From Deltaproteobacteria bacterium (GTDB lineage: Bacteria > Myxococcota > Kuafuiibacteriia > Kuafuiibacteriales > Kuafuiibacteriaceae), in contig JACKEN010000014.1 of the NCBI GenBank assembly GCA_020632995.1, positions 1 to 64,000 on the forward strand: a DNA stretch of 64,000 bases, given 5' to 3'. Positions 26,398-37,525 of this stretch are shown one piece after another. The translations under genes and the position numbers were made by a program. The number at the start of each line of letters is the position of its first letter. Positions within the stretch are counted from its first letter, which is position 1. The notes below the pieces were generated by a model that worked only from the letters and a program-made list of their open reading frames with translations, was not told the origin of the DNA and searched no databases.

Positions 26398-27669
26398 CTA
26401 TAGCGCAGTGGAGGGACGTCGGGCGCTCATTCCACCGACGACGAGCGCGAGCAACCCCAGGATCGGTGGGAAGTAGAGCAGGGCGTAGCGATCGCCCTGC
26501 CAGAAGGCCAGACTGGTAGTGACCAGGAAGTAGACCGGCGCCACGGTGAGGTAGACGAGCAGCAGCAGCTCGGGACCAGGGGGCCACCCGTTTGCTCTAC
26601 GTCGCCGTCGAACCTCGAGCAGGACCGCAGCCACCACCAGCACCACGATCGCGCGAGTCGCGAAGGTGTTCTGGCGAACGCTGAGCAAGCGCAATCCGCC
26701 CTGCACGAAGCTGCTGCCGGCGCGTGAGTTCTCATCGAGATTCAGGAGAAGCGTCGACAGAACCGCCTTCGGTCGCGTCCGCAGCGCCTCCGACAGTCTC
26801 GACCGCAGCGCCTGGGACAGCTCCGGCAAAGTGCCCGACAATGATGACGCAATGAACTCCCGATGGCGCACGTCGTGCACGGCCCTCAACGTCGCTTTGT
26901 CGTGGGGATGCTCGAGGCGGTTCAGGAAGTACACGCCGAGGGTATACGTATCCGCGGCAGCGGGTCTGGCGATGCCGTGGAGCTCGAACATGAGCACGGA
27001 TTGGGCGATCACCGGACCCACCGCCGCGAAGCACCATAGCGCGCGCGACGGCCGCGACCTGTGCAGCCACGCACCCGCCACCGCGACCCCGAGGGTCGGG
27101 TACACGAAGACCGACTTGATCAGGGTGGCGATCGAGAGCCAGAGCACCGCCGCCGCCATGGTTCGAGGGGACCTCGTCTCCGCGTGGCGTACGAGCAGGT
27201 AGAGGCTCATCACCGCCGCGAACATGCTCCAGACGTCGGACAAGCCGTGAAAGACCAGCGCCGCCGGGGCGACCAGGGACAAGAAGAGCAGACCGACGCC
27301 GTAGCCGACCCAGGCGCGACCGCCGAGGTGCTGCCCGATGCCGACCAACAGCCCCGCGGCCGAGAGCCAGAGCGCCGCCTGCACCACCACGACCAGGACT
27401 GGGTGCACCCTCCACGTGAGGCCGAACAGCGCGGGGAAGAGCACGGGGTAGACCGCAGGTCCGACCCCCGCCTCCTCGATCGGCGCCTGACCGAGGATCC
27501 AGTTCGCGGTCTGCAAGTAGACCTTCGAGTCGACGGCCCAGAGCACCCGGCTCGAGAGCCCCTGTTCGAACAGGTCGAGGTGCGCGGCGATCACCGCCAG
27601 CCATCCCAACCCGAGGGCGAGGAGCAACAGGAGCGCTCTTCGGGACACCGGCGGGGCCCCGCCCGACAT
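26398..27669 (-). CDS. Polytopic membrane protein, GT39/ArnT-like
   Basis: 423 residues with about ten hydrophobic helices, a Ser/Asp-rich first periplasmic loop (WAVDSKVYLQTANWILG) and a later loop (KTVYFLNRLEHPHDKATL-like). This layout is that of GT-C glycosyltransferases using polyprenyl-phosphate sugars. Its ATG overlaps the yebC stop by one base. Codon use is less GC-biased than its neighbours, hinting at different ancestry. Likely works with the GT2-methyltransferase fusion gene immediately downstream on an envelope glycan. Confidence 0.6.
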   Translation of the reverse strand: MSGGAPPVSRRALLLLLALGLGWLAVIAAHLDLFEQGLSSRVLWAVDSKVYLQTANWILGQAPIEEAGVGPAVYPVLFPALFGLTWRVHPVLVVVVQAALWLSAAGLLVGIGQHLGGRAWVGYGVGLLFLSLVAPAALVFHGLSDVWSMFAAVMSLYLLVRHAETRSPRTMAAAVLWLSIATLIKSVFVYPTLGVAVAGAWLHRSRPSRALWCFAAVGPVIAQSVLMFELHGIARPAAADTYTLGVYFLNRLEHPHDKATLRAVHDVRHREFIASSLSGTLPELSQALRSRLSEALRTRPKAVLSTLLLNLDENSRAGSSFVQGGLRLLSVRQNTFATRAIVVLVVAAVLLEVRRRRRANGWPPGPELLLLVYLTVAPVYFLVTTSLAFWQGDRYALLYFPPILGLLALVVGGMSARRPSTAL

Positions 27670-28403
27670 CACTCTGCGATCACGAGGTTCGAGAAGACCT
27701 CCTGCACGTCGTCGTCGGCCTCAAGGCGGTCGAAGAGGGCCGAGATCTCGTCGGCCTGGGCCTCGGTCACCTCGGTGGTGGTCTTCGGGACCCACTCGAA
27801 GCCCGAGGACACCGGCTCGATGCTCCGCTCCTCGAGCGCGCCCTGCAGGGCGCCGAAGCTGTCGCGGGAGCAGCGCAGGATGAGTTGCGGCTTGCCGTCG
27901 TCGTCCTCGCCGTCGACCAGCTCCTCGAGGCCATGATCGATCAGCTCGAGCTCGAGCTCGTCGCGCTCGATGCCGTCCGGCGTGAGGCGGAAGAAGCCGA
28001 ACAGGTCGAACATGAAGGAGACGCTGCCGGAGGCCCCCAGCTTGCCGCCGCCCTTGCCGAACGCGGCGCGGATGTTGGCGATGGTGCGGGTGGGGTTGTC
28101 GGTCGCGGCGTCCACGATGATCGCGACGCCGTGGGGCCCGAAGCCCTCGTAGAGCGCGGGCTCGTAGCTGTCGTTGTCGCCCTGGCCCGAGGCCTTGTCG
28201 ATCGCGGCCTGGATCTTGTCCTTCGGCATGCTCACCGACTTGGCGTTCTGGATCGCGCGCCGGAGGGTGGGGTTGCCCTCGGGGCTGGGCCCGCCCGCCT
28301 TGACCGCCATGGCGATCAGGCGCCCGGCCCGGGTGAAGGCCTTGGCGTCCCGGGCGCCGCGCTTGGCCATGGCATGTTTCCGGTTCTCGAAGGTCCGACC
28401 CAT
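27669..28403 (-). CDS. yebC: YebC/PmpR-family protein
   Basis: 244 residues, matching the family's usual ~245. The start MGRTFENRKHAMAKRGARDA is close to the canonical opening, and NPTLRRAIQNAKSVSMPKDK and YEGFGPHGVAIIVDAATDN are signature blocks. YebC proteins were first described as transcriptional regulators, and recent work also links them to ribosome function at polyproline stretches. The ATG at 28403 is used; the longer open frame lacks homology. Confidence 0.92.
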   Translation of the reverse strand: MGRTFENRKHAMAKRGARDAKAFTRAGRLIAMAVKAGGPSPEGNPTLRRAIQNAKSVSMPKDKIQAAIDKASGQGDNDSYEPALYEGFGPHGVAIIVDAATDNPTRTIANIRAAFGKGGGKLGASGSVSFMFDLFGFFRLTPDGIERDELELELIDHGLEELVDGEDDDGKPQLILRCSRDSFGALQGALEERSIEPVSSGFEWVPKTTTEVTEAQADEISALFDRLEADDDVQEVFSNLVIAE

Positions 28404-28527
28404 GGCGCCCTCTCCTACACGATCGCCGTTGGCCGGCAAACGGAATGGTGCGGGTGGGCCCCCGGAACCGGCTCCGGCATGTCCCAGGGCGTGGCACCGG
28501 GGCCTGGGCTCTGCCAGGATGCGCGCC
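28404..28527. other. Divergent promoter region between yebC and a ZipA-C-like gene
   Basis: About 120 bases between divergent genes, so promoters for both should lie here. An AGG 8-9 bases before 28528 supports that start over the ATG at 28519. No clear promoter hexamers are evident. Confidence 0.35.
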
Positions 28528-29349
28528 ATGGCCACCCCGATCCCGCCGGTGCCCGACGCCGAGGCCTGGTGCCTCCACCTCGACCTCCCGGCCGACCAGG
28601 CCTTCACCGCCGCCGACCTCTACCCGGTCGCCTACGGGGTGGCGGAGAGCCACGAGGCCCCGCCCGAGCCGATGTTCTGGCACGAGGAGGACAAGGCGTG
28701 GTGGTCCCTGGGGCCCGATCCCGAGACCCCGGTGCGCACCCTGGTCTGGACGGTCGACCTGGTCGCCCTGCACGACGCCCCGGCCGAGACCCACCGCGCC
28801 CACCTCGAGGCGGTCCAGGCCGAGCTCACCGCTCGGGCCGCCACCATCGGCGCCCAGGTCCGGGTCGAGGAGTCCGTCTCCGCCGCCCTGTACCGCATGC
28901 CCCGGGTCTGGTCCCGGGCCGAGCTGCGGGGGGCGGTGGTGGCGATCGACGTGGTGCCGCCCGAGCCCGCCTCGGTGCGCGCGTGGTGGGAGGCCCTGGA
29001 GGGCGCGGGCATGCACCTCGGGGACGGCGACCTGTTCTGGATCGACGCCGACGAGCTCGGCTTCCCCGGCGCGCCGTTCGAGATCAGCGCCGAGCCCAAG
29101 AGCTCGGGCGCCTACTTCCACCCCGACGACCTCGAGGGCGACAAGAAGTTCCCGGACGTCACCCTCGCCTACGTGGTCAGCGAGCCCCCGAACCCCGAGG
29201 CGGTGCTCCCCGCCCTCGTGAACCTGGCCGAGCAGGTGGCCGAGCCCCTCGGCGCCAAGCTGATGGGCCCCGACGGCGGCCCGTGGTCGAAGGACCAGGC
29301 CCTGGCGGTCATCGAGCGCGTGCTCGGCGCCCTGGGCCCGCGCCGCTAG
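28528..29349 (+). CDS. Conserved-looking protein, C-terminal half weakly ZipA-C-like
   Basis: 273 residues, acidic, no signal peptide or membrane helix. No family is recognised with confidence. The second half (VVAIDVVPPEPASVR, LGDGDLFWI, PFEISAEPKSSGAYFHPDDL, FPDVTLAYVVSE, NLAEQVAEPLGAKLMG) follows the order of elements in ZipA's FtsZ-binding domain: a charged strand, an F-x-I-x-S type strand, P-G/D-V-x-L-x-x-x-x, then a helix and a Gly-rich turn. The N-terminal membrane anchor of ZipA is absent. This is a guess from pattern only. Confidence 0.7.
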   Translation: MATPIPPVPDAEAWCLHLDLPADQAFTAADLYPVAYGVAESHEAPPEPMFWHEEDKAWWSLGPDPETPVRTLVWTVDLVALHDAPAETHRAHLEAVQAELTARAATIGAQVRVEESVSAALYRMPRVWSRAELRGAVVAIDVVPPEPASVRAWWEALEGAGMHLGDGDLFWIDADELGFPGAPFEISAEPKSSGAYFHPDDLEGDKKFPDVTLAYVVSEPPNPEAVLPALVNLAEQVAEPLGAKLMGPDGGPWSKDQALAVIERVLGALGPRR

Positions 29350-29354
29350 GTGCT

Positions 29355-29756
29355 CTACTCCGGTTCATCGACGTCCCAGTCTTCGACCCTGGGCTGAGCC
29401 GCAGGCTGAGCTGCAGTCGGATCGACGCAGGTTCGGTTGACGCAGACACGCTCCCCCTTGCACTGGGTGTCGTACTCGCAGCCGCCCCCAGGAGTCGCGG
29501 TCGCCGGAGCCGATCCCATCTCCTCGGAGCACGTGGCGACGGCGCCCGCCATCGAGCAGATGAAGGTCTTGCCCCGGCAGCTCGCCCGCCACGTCATACC
29601 TTGCCCGACCCAGATGACGTTCCTGTGCTCGCTGATGGTCACCTCGTCCTCGGGGCAACCCAATGGTCCCACGGAGGCGTCCCGGTACTGCGCCGTCGTG
29701 ACCGCGGCGCAGGCCGGCGCGAGGACGGCGAGGAGCGCCAGGGCAACACGTCTCAC
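29355..29756 (-). CDS. Cys-rich secreted lipoprotein
   Basis: 133 residues from GTG 29756 (upstream GTG/ATG at 29786/29783 are also open). The start gives a basic n-region plus hydrophobic core RRVALALLAVLAPAC, consistent with a lipoprotein signal whose lipid-modified Cys is in APAC. The mature part has eight or so Cys, ending with GGGCEYDTQCKGERVCVNRTC, a small disulfide-rich module seen in many myxobacterial secreted proteins. No enzyme motif. Confidence 0.65.
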   Translation of the reverse strand: MRRVALALLAVLAPACAAVTTAQYRDASVGPLGCPEDEVTISEHRNVIWVGQGMTWRASCRGKTFICSMAGAVATCSEEMGSAPATATPGGGCEYDTQCKGERVCVNRTCVDPTAAQPAAQPRVEDWDVDEPE

Positions 29757-29824
29757 GGCGCCAAGATAGCCAAGGTCGGGCATCACTGGACATTACCCAA
29801 ATGGGGGTAGGTCTCCAACGCCTG

Positions 29825-30393
29825 CTAGATCGTGATCAGCTTCGACATCATCGAGCCGCGCCGGATGGCGCGACCATCCGCGTCCACCTCCGCGTTGACC
29901 TCGACGCATTGGTTGTCTGGCGCGAAGAGCTTCAGGCGCAGGCGGTAGCCCACCCGCTGCTCGAACTCGAAGTCGTGGCAGAGGAGCAAGGTGGCCTTCG
30001 GATCCACCTCCGCCGTCGGCAGGTCCGATTGCGCGCGCGCCACCAGCTGCTCGAGGGCCCGGCTCAGCGCGTGGGACGGGTTCCGGATCATCTCGAGGAT
30101 GGTCGACCCGGTGATCAGCTGCTCCCGGCTGGTGTGCAAGCTGCGTTTCGCGGCGGGCTGGAAGATCTGGGTGGGCCGATCGTCGTCGATGAGCCGGGCG
30201 GGGGCCGCGGCCAGGGGGCGCTGGGTGGGCAGGGTGCTGTCCGCGTCATCGGTCCTGGGGTCCCGGGCCGGCGGAGCCGTCCCACCCCGCTCCGTCGGGC
30301 TTCGCCCGTCTGCGCGCTCCGCTTGCGAGTTGCGCAGGGTGTCCTCGTCACTGCGGCCGCCGCGTGGAGGGCGGCGCCCGCCGGTGCCGGCCA

Positions 30394-30394
<1 letters not shown>
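29825..30394 (-). CDS. Hypothetical protein whose N-terminus contains a repeat element
   Basis: 189 residues starting with a GTG that overlaps the stop of the sigma54 activator gene (TAGTG). Residues about 20-47 are encoded by the palindromic repeat described separately (30254-30326). The rest is helical, then beta-rich (EFEQRVGYRLRLKLFAPD, VEVNAEVDADGRAIRRGS). I recognise no family. Coupling to the FHA-sigma54 gene suggests a role in the same response. Confidence 0.65.
30254..30326 (-). repeat. Palindromic repeat inside a coding sequence, copy A
   Basis: Read on the minus strand this 73-bp element matches the 72-bp units at 34925-35068 along most of its length: it begins GCAAGCGGAGCGCGCAG and ends GGGGTGGGACGGCTCCGCCG then GCCCGGGACCCCAGG. 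Its central hairpin is CGGGC-GAA-GCCCG (plus-strand 30296-30308). It falls in the N-terminal coding region of the 189-residue protein, in a different reading frame from the copies in tsaD. Confidence 0.8.
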
Positions 30395-31804
<1,410 letters not shown>

Positions 31805-32076
31805 CAGTGGTCCACTCCGCTCATACGGAGGCCAGGGCGGGCGGTCAACCGTGGTGGGGACACCAACTGGCGGATGTAGGCAACTTGACCGGGGTTTTTG
31901 ACGCATGAAACGATGCGCCCGCCTTCGCGCGGAGCCCGAGCGCCCCGCGGTGTCCGTGAGCAGGCGACGGGTGGAATGCCTGGGCAAACCCCCGTCGACG
32001 CGGGACACCGATCCGATTTTGGACCTGTGTGCGGCCTTACGGGATAGAGGCGAAAGGTGAGAGGTTTCTGACGAAC
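31805..32076. other. Divergent intergenic region
   Basis: About 270 bases between the sigma54 activator (minus) and a response regulator (plus). Slightly lower GC, with AACTTGACCGGGGTTTTTGA near 31882. TTGACC there could be a -35 for the plus-strand gene, but no fitting -10 is convincing. No repeat or RNA recognised. Confidence 0.35.
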
Positions 32077-34877
32077 ATGGCGCCGAGCAAGCTCTTGTTG
32101 GTGGACAGCGACGCGAGGAGCGTTCGCGTGCTTGAGGTCAGCCTCAAGAAGGCCGGGTTCGAGGTGGCCACGTCCAGCTCGGTGGAGGGCGCGTTGCGCC
32201 TGGCCGAGCAGCTCGTGCCCGACCTCGTGGTGACCGAGACGCAGCTCCCGGATCACACCGGCTTCATGCTGTGTCAGCAGCTGAGGGCCGCGCCGGCCAC
32301 CAGCCACACCGGGGTGCTCTTCCTCTCCGAGGCAGCCGACGCCCAGACGAAGGTCGAGGCGATCAACGTCGGCGCCGACGTGTTCCTCGCCAAGCCGGTG
32401 CTGGTGAAGGACATCATCGTCCAGATCCAGTCCATCCTCGAGAAGCGCCAGACCGACTCGATCGCGCGCCGCGAGCGGCCCGGCAACCTGAGCGGCACCC
32501 TCGCCAACATGGGCGTGGTGGACCTGCTGCAGATCATGGAGGCGGGCAAGAAGAGCGGCATCGTCCACGTCTCGTCCGACCCGCTGAAGAGCGGCGGCTA
32601 CGTGGCCGAGGGCCACGAGCGCGGCACCATCTTCTTCCGCGACGGCCAGGTCATCGACTCGAGGCTCGGCAAGCTGCGTGGCGTCGAGGCGGTGTACCGC
32701 ATGCTCCTGTGGGACGACGGCGTCTTCGAGATCGAGTTCAAGCAGGTCTCGCGCGACAACGTGGTCCGCTCCACGACGCAATCCATCTTGCTCGAGGGCA
32801 TGCGTCGCGTCGACGAGTGGTCGCGCTTCGCCAAGCGCCTGCCGCCCCTCAACGCGCGCCTCGCGGTCGACTTCGACACCCTCAACAAGGCGTTCTCGGG
32901 GGTGCCCGCCGATGTGAAGCCGGTGCTCCACCTCTTCGACGGCAAGCGCACCCTCTTCGAGGTCGTGGCCGACGCCCCGGTGGGTGACACCGAGGCCCTC
33001 GAGGTGGTCGCCCGCCTCAACGACAACGGGGTGCTGCAGAACGCGCCCGCCCCCGCCCCCTCGAGCTCGATCCCTGCGGCCGAGAGCCAGGTCGAGGAGT
33101 GGCTCTCCGGCCCCGCCAGCCCCGCCCGCGCCCTGCCGGGCGAGCTGCCGAGCGCGCTGGGCCGCGCGGTGATCCCGTCCCGTGAGACCCCCAGCCAGAT
33201 CCTGGCCGCCGCCCCCGTGGCGCCGGCGGAGGACGAGGCGGAGGCCCTCACCCCGGTGCCGAGCGCCACCGCGATCCCGGAGCCGATCCCGGACCAGCCC
33301 TCGCTCGTCCTGTCGCGCCACACCGTGCCCGCGAACCGAGCGGTGCCGCTGACCTCGACCCCGGCCGCCCCGGCCGAGCCGATCCCGCTGACCCAGCCCA
33401 CCGGGACCCCGAAGCTGCGGATCCAGCGGGTGGCGTCCACCCTGAGCGCTCCCGCCCGCGCGGCGACCGGTGAGATCCGCGCCCCCCTGCCCCGGACCGG
33501 GGCGGTGTCCTCGCGGCCCAGCTCCCGGGCGAGCAGCGCCTCGGTGGCCCTGGCCGAGCCGCCGGTCGAGACGCCGACCCTCACCGACGTGCCCTTCAGC
33601 CAGACCGAGGCGATCGAGGAGGCGGTGCGGGTGGCCGCCGCCGCCCCCGAGCCCGCCCGGCACTCGGTGGGTCAGCGCGGGGGGAGCTACATCGTGGCGC
33701 CCGCCGCCCCGCCCCCGTGGCCGGTGGCCCGCACCCCCGAGCCGGTGACCGAGGACGAGTCCGAGGCCCCGACCCCCACCCCGCGCCCCGCGGTGGTGCA
33801 GGCGAGCTCGGACATCGCGCCGACCCGGGTCCCGGCCCCCTCCGAGGTCACCCTCGCCGCGCCGGCCAAGCCCGCCGGCTTCGTGTCCGCGGAGGCCCCG
33901 CCCGCCCACGACCCCACCCACCTCGAGGTCCCGGCGCCGGCCAAGCCCGCACCGGCCAAGCCTGCCCCGGTGGCGGTGGCGCCGTCCGCGCCCCCCGTCG
34001 GGCGGGAGCTGTCGAACTTCAACGACGCCTTCTTCAACAAGGGCCAGGACGACGACCTGACCTTCGAGAGCGATGAGCCGGCCTGGAAGCGCCGACTCCC
34101 CGGCTTCATGTTGGTGGGCGCGGTGGTCCTGGTGGTGGTGGTCCTGGCCGCCGGCGGCCGCAAGCACGAGGAGATCGTGGACCAGCCCCAGGCCCAGACC
34201 ACCAAGCGCCAGGCCAAGTGGCCGGACACCCCGCCCGAGGGGGTCGAGATCTCCGAGCAGCCCACCGCCGCCCCGACCCCCGCCCCCGAGGGCGCGCTCC
34301 CGGCCGCGGCGAACCCGGAGGCCCCCGCGCCAGCGCCAGCCGAGGTCAGCCGGTCGCCGCCGCACCGCCGCCGTCCGGCAGCAGCGCCCGCGCTGCCCCG
34401 ACCCCGCGCCCACCCGGCTGCCCCGACGCCGGTTGCAGGCCCCCGCGGTCGCGCCGACCCCGCGCGCCCACCCCGGCCGCGGCCCCCGCGCCGAAGGAGG
34501 CCGCGCCGGCCGCCGACCCCGAGAAGGCCAAGGCCCTGGTGGCCGAGGGCGCCGCAGCCCTGGCTCGGGAGCGCTACCGAGACGCCCGCACCGCCTACAA
34601 CCAGGCCCTCGAGGCGGATCCGAACAGCGGCCCCGCCCTCGCCGGCCTGGCCGAGATCGCGATGGAGGAGGGCAAGCTGAAGTACGCCAAGGGCCTGGCC
34701 TGGCGTGCGGTCAAGGCCGACCCCGCCACCCCGCGCGCCCACCTGGTGCTCGGCCTCCTGGCCCAGGAAGAGGGCAAGACCGACCAGGCCAAGGCCTCCT
34801 ACAAGCGCTTCTTGAAGTACGAGCCCACCGGCGATCGGGCCGAGGAAGTGAAGCGCATCCTCGAGAACCTCCCCTGA
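32077..34877 (+). CDS. Receiver-DUF4388 protein with membrane anchor and TPR tail (frameshifted)
   Basis: About 930 residues from ATG 32077. Order: receiver domain (1-125; KLLLVDSDARS, conserved Lys in FLAKPVLVKD), DUF4388-like domain (about 145-320; LSGTLANMGVVDLLQIMEAG), a long Pro/Ala-rich linker, one membrane helix (FMLVGAVVLVVVVLAAGG, near residue 680), another Pro/Ala stretch, and TPR-like repeats (ALVAEGAAALARERYRDAR, YNQALEADPNSGPALAGLAE). The phospho-acceptor position holds Glu54 (VVTETQLPD) instead of Asp. The frame slips within the GC-rich linker at about 34350-34480. Probably a signalling scaffold with N-terminus in the cytoplasm. Confidence 0.78.
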
Positions 34878-36087
34878 TGTCCTCGCGCAACGCCGAAGGC
34901 CGCTCCGCCGGCCCGGGACCACAGGCAAGCGAAGCGCGCAGCACGCCGAAGGCGGGCGAAGAGGGGTGGGACGGCTCCGCCGGCCCGGGTCCCCAGGCAA
35001 GCGAAGCGCGCAGCACGCCGAAGGCGGGCGAAGAGGGGTGGGACGGCTCCGCCGGCCCGGGACCACAGGTCCTCGCGATCGAGTCGTCGTGCGACGAGCT
35101 GGCCTGCGCGGTCCTCGCCCGTGACGGGCGGACGGTGCTGGCCAGCGTGGTCCACTCGCAAGTCGACTTGCACGCCCAGTTCGGGGGCATCGTGCCCGAG
35201 GTCGCCTCGCTCGCGATCACGTGAAGCGCCTCGTGCCGGTGCTCGAGCGGACCCTGGCCGAGGCCGGCGTCACCCTCGACGAGATCGACGGGGTGGCGGT
35301 GACCGCGGGCCCCGGGCTCATCGGATCGCTCCTGTGCGGGGTGGAGTTCGCCAAGGGGCTCGTCGTGGCGACGGGGAAGCCGCTCATCGGGGTCCACCAC
35401 CTCGAGGGCCACCTCGCCGCGGCGTTCCTCGAGGACCCCGCCCCCGAGGTGCCCTTCGTCGCCCTGTTGGTGTCGGGCGGGCACACCAGCCTGATCCAGG
35501 TCGACGAGCTGGGCGGGCCCTACCACCACCTGGGCGCCACCCGCGACGACGCGGCGGGCGAGGCCTTCGACAAGACCGCGAAGCTCCTCGGCCTCGGCTA
35601 CCCGGGCGGGGCCCGCATCGACGCCCTGGCCAAAGATGGCCGCGCCGACCGCTACGAGTTCCCGGTGCTCATGGCGGGCAAGCAGAACCTGGACTTCTCG
35701 TTCTCCGGCCTGAAGACCGCCGCGGCCCGGATCATCGCGAGCGGCGCCCTCGAGGGGCAGGACCTCGCGGACTTCTGTGCCGGGTTCCAGACCACGGTGG
35801 TCGAGAACCTCCTGAAGAAGGCCTTCGCCGCCGTCCGCCAGACCGGCATCCCGCGCCTGGTCCTCGCGGGCGGGGTGGCCGCCAACAGCCAGCTCCGGGC
35901 CCGAGCGCTCGAGCGTGGGCGACGGGAGGGCGTGCAAGTCTTCTTGCCTTCTCGCGTCAACTGCACCGACAACGCGGCGATGATCGCCCGCGCCGGCTAC
36001 CCGCGCCTCATGCGAGGCGAGTCCAGCGGCCTCGACCTGGTGGCCCGCGCCCACTGGCCGCTCTTCGAAGCCCACCCCGCCCCGTGA
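34877..36087 (+). CDS. tsaD: tRNA N6-adenosine threonylcarbamoyltransferase (frameshifted, repeat-extended N-terminus)
   Basis: TsaD forms t6A37 in ANN-decoding tRNAs with TsaB and TsaE. QVLAIESSCDELACAV, HLEGHLAAAFLE with the metal-binding His pair, LLVSGGHTSLI and LVLAGGVAANSQLR are unmistakable. The ATG overlaps the upstream stop, and about 55 residues before VLAIESSCDE are encoded by two and a half copies of the 72-bp repeat. One frameshift lies at about 35207-35213, where the expected ASRDHVKRL is broken. Whether translation really starts upstream of the repeats or at an internal codon is unclear. It also overlaps rsmA by 4 bases. Confidence 0.9.
34925..35068 (+). repeat. Tandem 72-bp palindromic repeat inside tsaD, copies B and C
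   Basis: Two units, 34925-34996 and 34997-35068, differ at only two or three bases near the unit end (GGGTCCCC against GGGACCAC). A shortened third copy precedes them at about 34888-34924. Each unit has the hairpin CGCC-GAA-GGCG (first at 34944-34954) and a GGCTCCGCCGGCCCGGG block. Being 72 bp, each unit adds 24 codons without changing frame. Confidence 0.9.
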
Positions 36088-36908
36088 GCCTCCGCGACGA
36101 CACCCGCGCCCTCCTGGAGCGCCACGGCCTGTGGGCGCAGAAGCGCTTCGGCCAGAACTTCCTGGTCGACGCCGGGGTGGTGCGCGACATCGCCGCCGCC
36201 GCGCTGCGCGACGCCCCGAAGCAGGTGATCGAGATCGGCCCCGGCCTGGGCACCCTGACCTCCGCCCTCCTCGACCTCGGGGCCGAGGTCACCGCGGTCG
36301 AGAAGGACCCCGGCCTCGTCCCCCTCCTCGAGGAGACCCTGGCCGGCCGCCCCTTCACGCTGGTGCACGCCGACGCCCTGAAGACCGACCTCGCCGCCCT
36401 CTGGCCCGAGGGGACCCGCCCCACCGTGGCCGGCAACATCCCCTACAACATCTCCTCCCCCCTCCTCGTCCAGCTGGTGGCGCAGCGGGAACGGCTGGGC
36501 CCGGTGACCCTGATGGTCCAGACCGAGGTGGCGGAGCGCTGGATGGCGAAGCCCGGCAGCAAGGCCTACGGCTCGCCCACCGTCCTGATCCAGACCTGGG
36601 CCGACATCCGGCGGATCCGGGGCGTGCCGCCCCAGTGCTTCCTCCCCCCGCCCAAGGTCCACTCCACCGTGGTCCGCTTCGACTGGCTCCCCGCGCCCCG
36701 CGTGCCAGTCCCTGACCCCGCCCACTACGAGCGCACCGTGCGCACCGCGTTCGGCCAGCGGCGAAAGACCCTCCGCAACGCGCTGCGGGCCGGCTTCAGC
36801 CCCGAGGTGGTGGCTGCGGCGGAGGGCGCCCTCGACCTCGGCCGCCGCGCCGAGACCCTGAGCCTGGCCGAGCTCTCCGCCCTCGCCGAGGCCCTTCGCC
36901 AGGGCTAG
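36084..36908 (+). CDS. rsmA: 16S rRNA adenine-N6,N6-dimethyltransferase
   Basis: 274 residues. GTG start overlaps the tsaD stop (GTGA). KRFGQNFLVDAGVVRDIA, the SAM motif VIEIGPGLGTLTSALLDLGA, the active-site NIPYNISSPL and the C-terminal FGQRRKTLRNAL are conserved RsmA/KsgA blocks. It dimethylates two adenines near the 3' end of 16S rRNA as a late quality check in 30S assembly. Pairing with tsaD is common in some lineages. Confidence 0.95.
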   Translation: MSLRDDTRALLERHGLWAQKRFGQNFLVDAGVVRDIAAAALRDAPKQVIEIGPGLGTLTSALLDLGAEVTAVEKDPGLVPLLEETLAGRPFTLVHADALKTDLAALWPEGTRPTVAGNIPYNISSPLLVQLVAQRERLGPVTLMVQTEVAERWMAKPGSKAYGSPTVLIQTWADIRRIRGVPPQCFLPPPKVHSTVVRFDWLPAPRVPVPDPAHYERTVRTAFGQRRKTLRNALRAGFSPEVVAAAEGALDLGRRAETLSLAELSALAEALRQG

Positions 36909-36924
36909 TCCCTGAGGCAGTCGA

Positions 36925-37516
36925 CTATCGAAAGCGCGCGGCGATCTCCTCCGGCGCCACCTCGGCCACCAGCGCGTAGATCTCGTCCACCGCCAGCTCG
37001 ACGTCGAGCGCCTCCAGGCGCAGCCGGCCCCCGGCGGTGGCGACCTCCCCCTCGAGCTGGCCCCGCGGGTGCCAGGTCAACCGCCGCTCCCGGTGGGAGA
37101 CGATCAGCACCCCGGCCAAGGACGGGATCGTGGCGTACTTTTCTCGTTTCAAGCCCCGGTCGTAGCGCTCCGTGCTGTTGCTGGTCACCTCCACCACGAG
37201 CATGGGGTTGGCGAGCGACGGTGGGGTGTCGTCGACGCTCTTCCACGGCCCGCAGACCACCGAGACGTCGGGCCGGAGGCGCTCACCGGTGGCCAGGACC
37301 GCGACCCGTAGGTCGCTGTTGAACACCGCGCAGGGGCGACCCGCGAGCTGCCGCGAGAGCACGTTTGCGGTGGCCTGGGCCAGGAGGCTGTGCTCGGGGC
37401 TCGACCCCGACATCGCCACGATCTGGCCGTCGATCAGCTCATGCTTCTCCTTGCGTCCTCGCCTCGTGGGCCAGGTACTCCTCGAGCGTGTGCTCAGGCC
37501 CGCGCGGGACGTGCAT
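36925..37516 (-). CDS. Uma2-family (DUF820) endonuclease-like protein (frameshifted)
   Basis: About 196 residues from ATG 37516, which has AAGGG a few bases upstream. The start MHVPRGPEHTLEEYLAHEA and KHELIDGQIVAMSGSSPEHS are typical Uma2 elements; the PD-(D/E)XK-type core is RPDVSVVCG and MLVVEVTSNST. One extra base near 37455 breaks the frame between EAR-T and KEKHEL. Uma2 proteins are abundant in cyanobacteria and some myxobacteria, and their role is unsettled though a nuclease fold is known. The minus-strand frame reads through from the TPR gene, but the two are separate genes. Confidence 0.75.
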
Positions 37517-37525
37517 GCCCTTATT

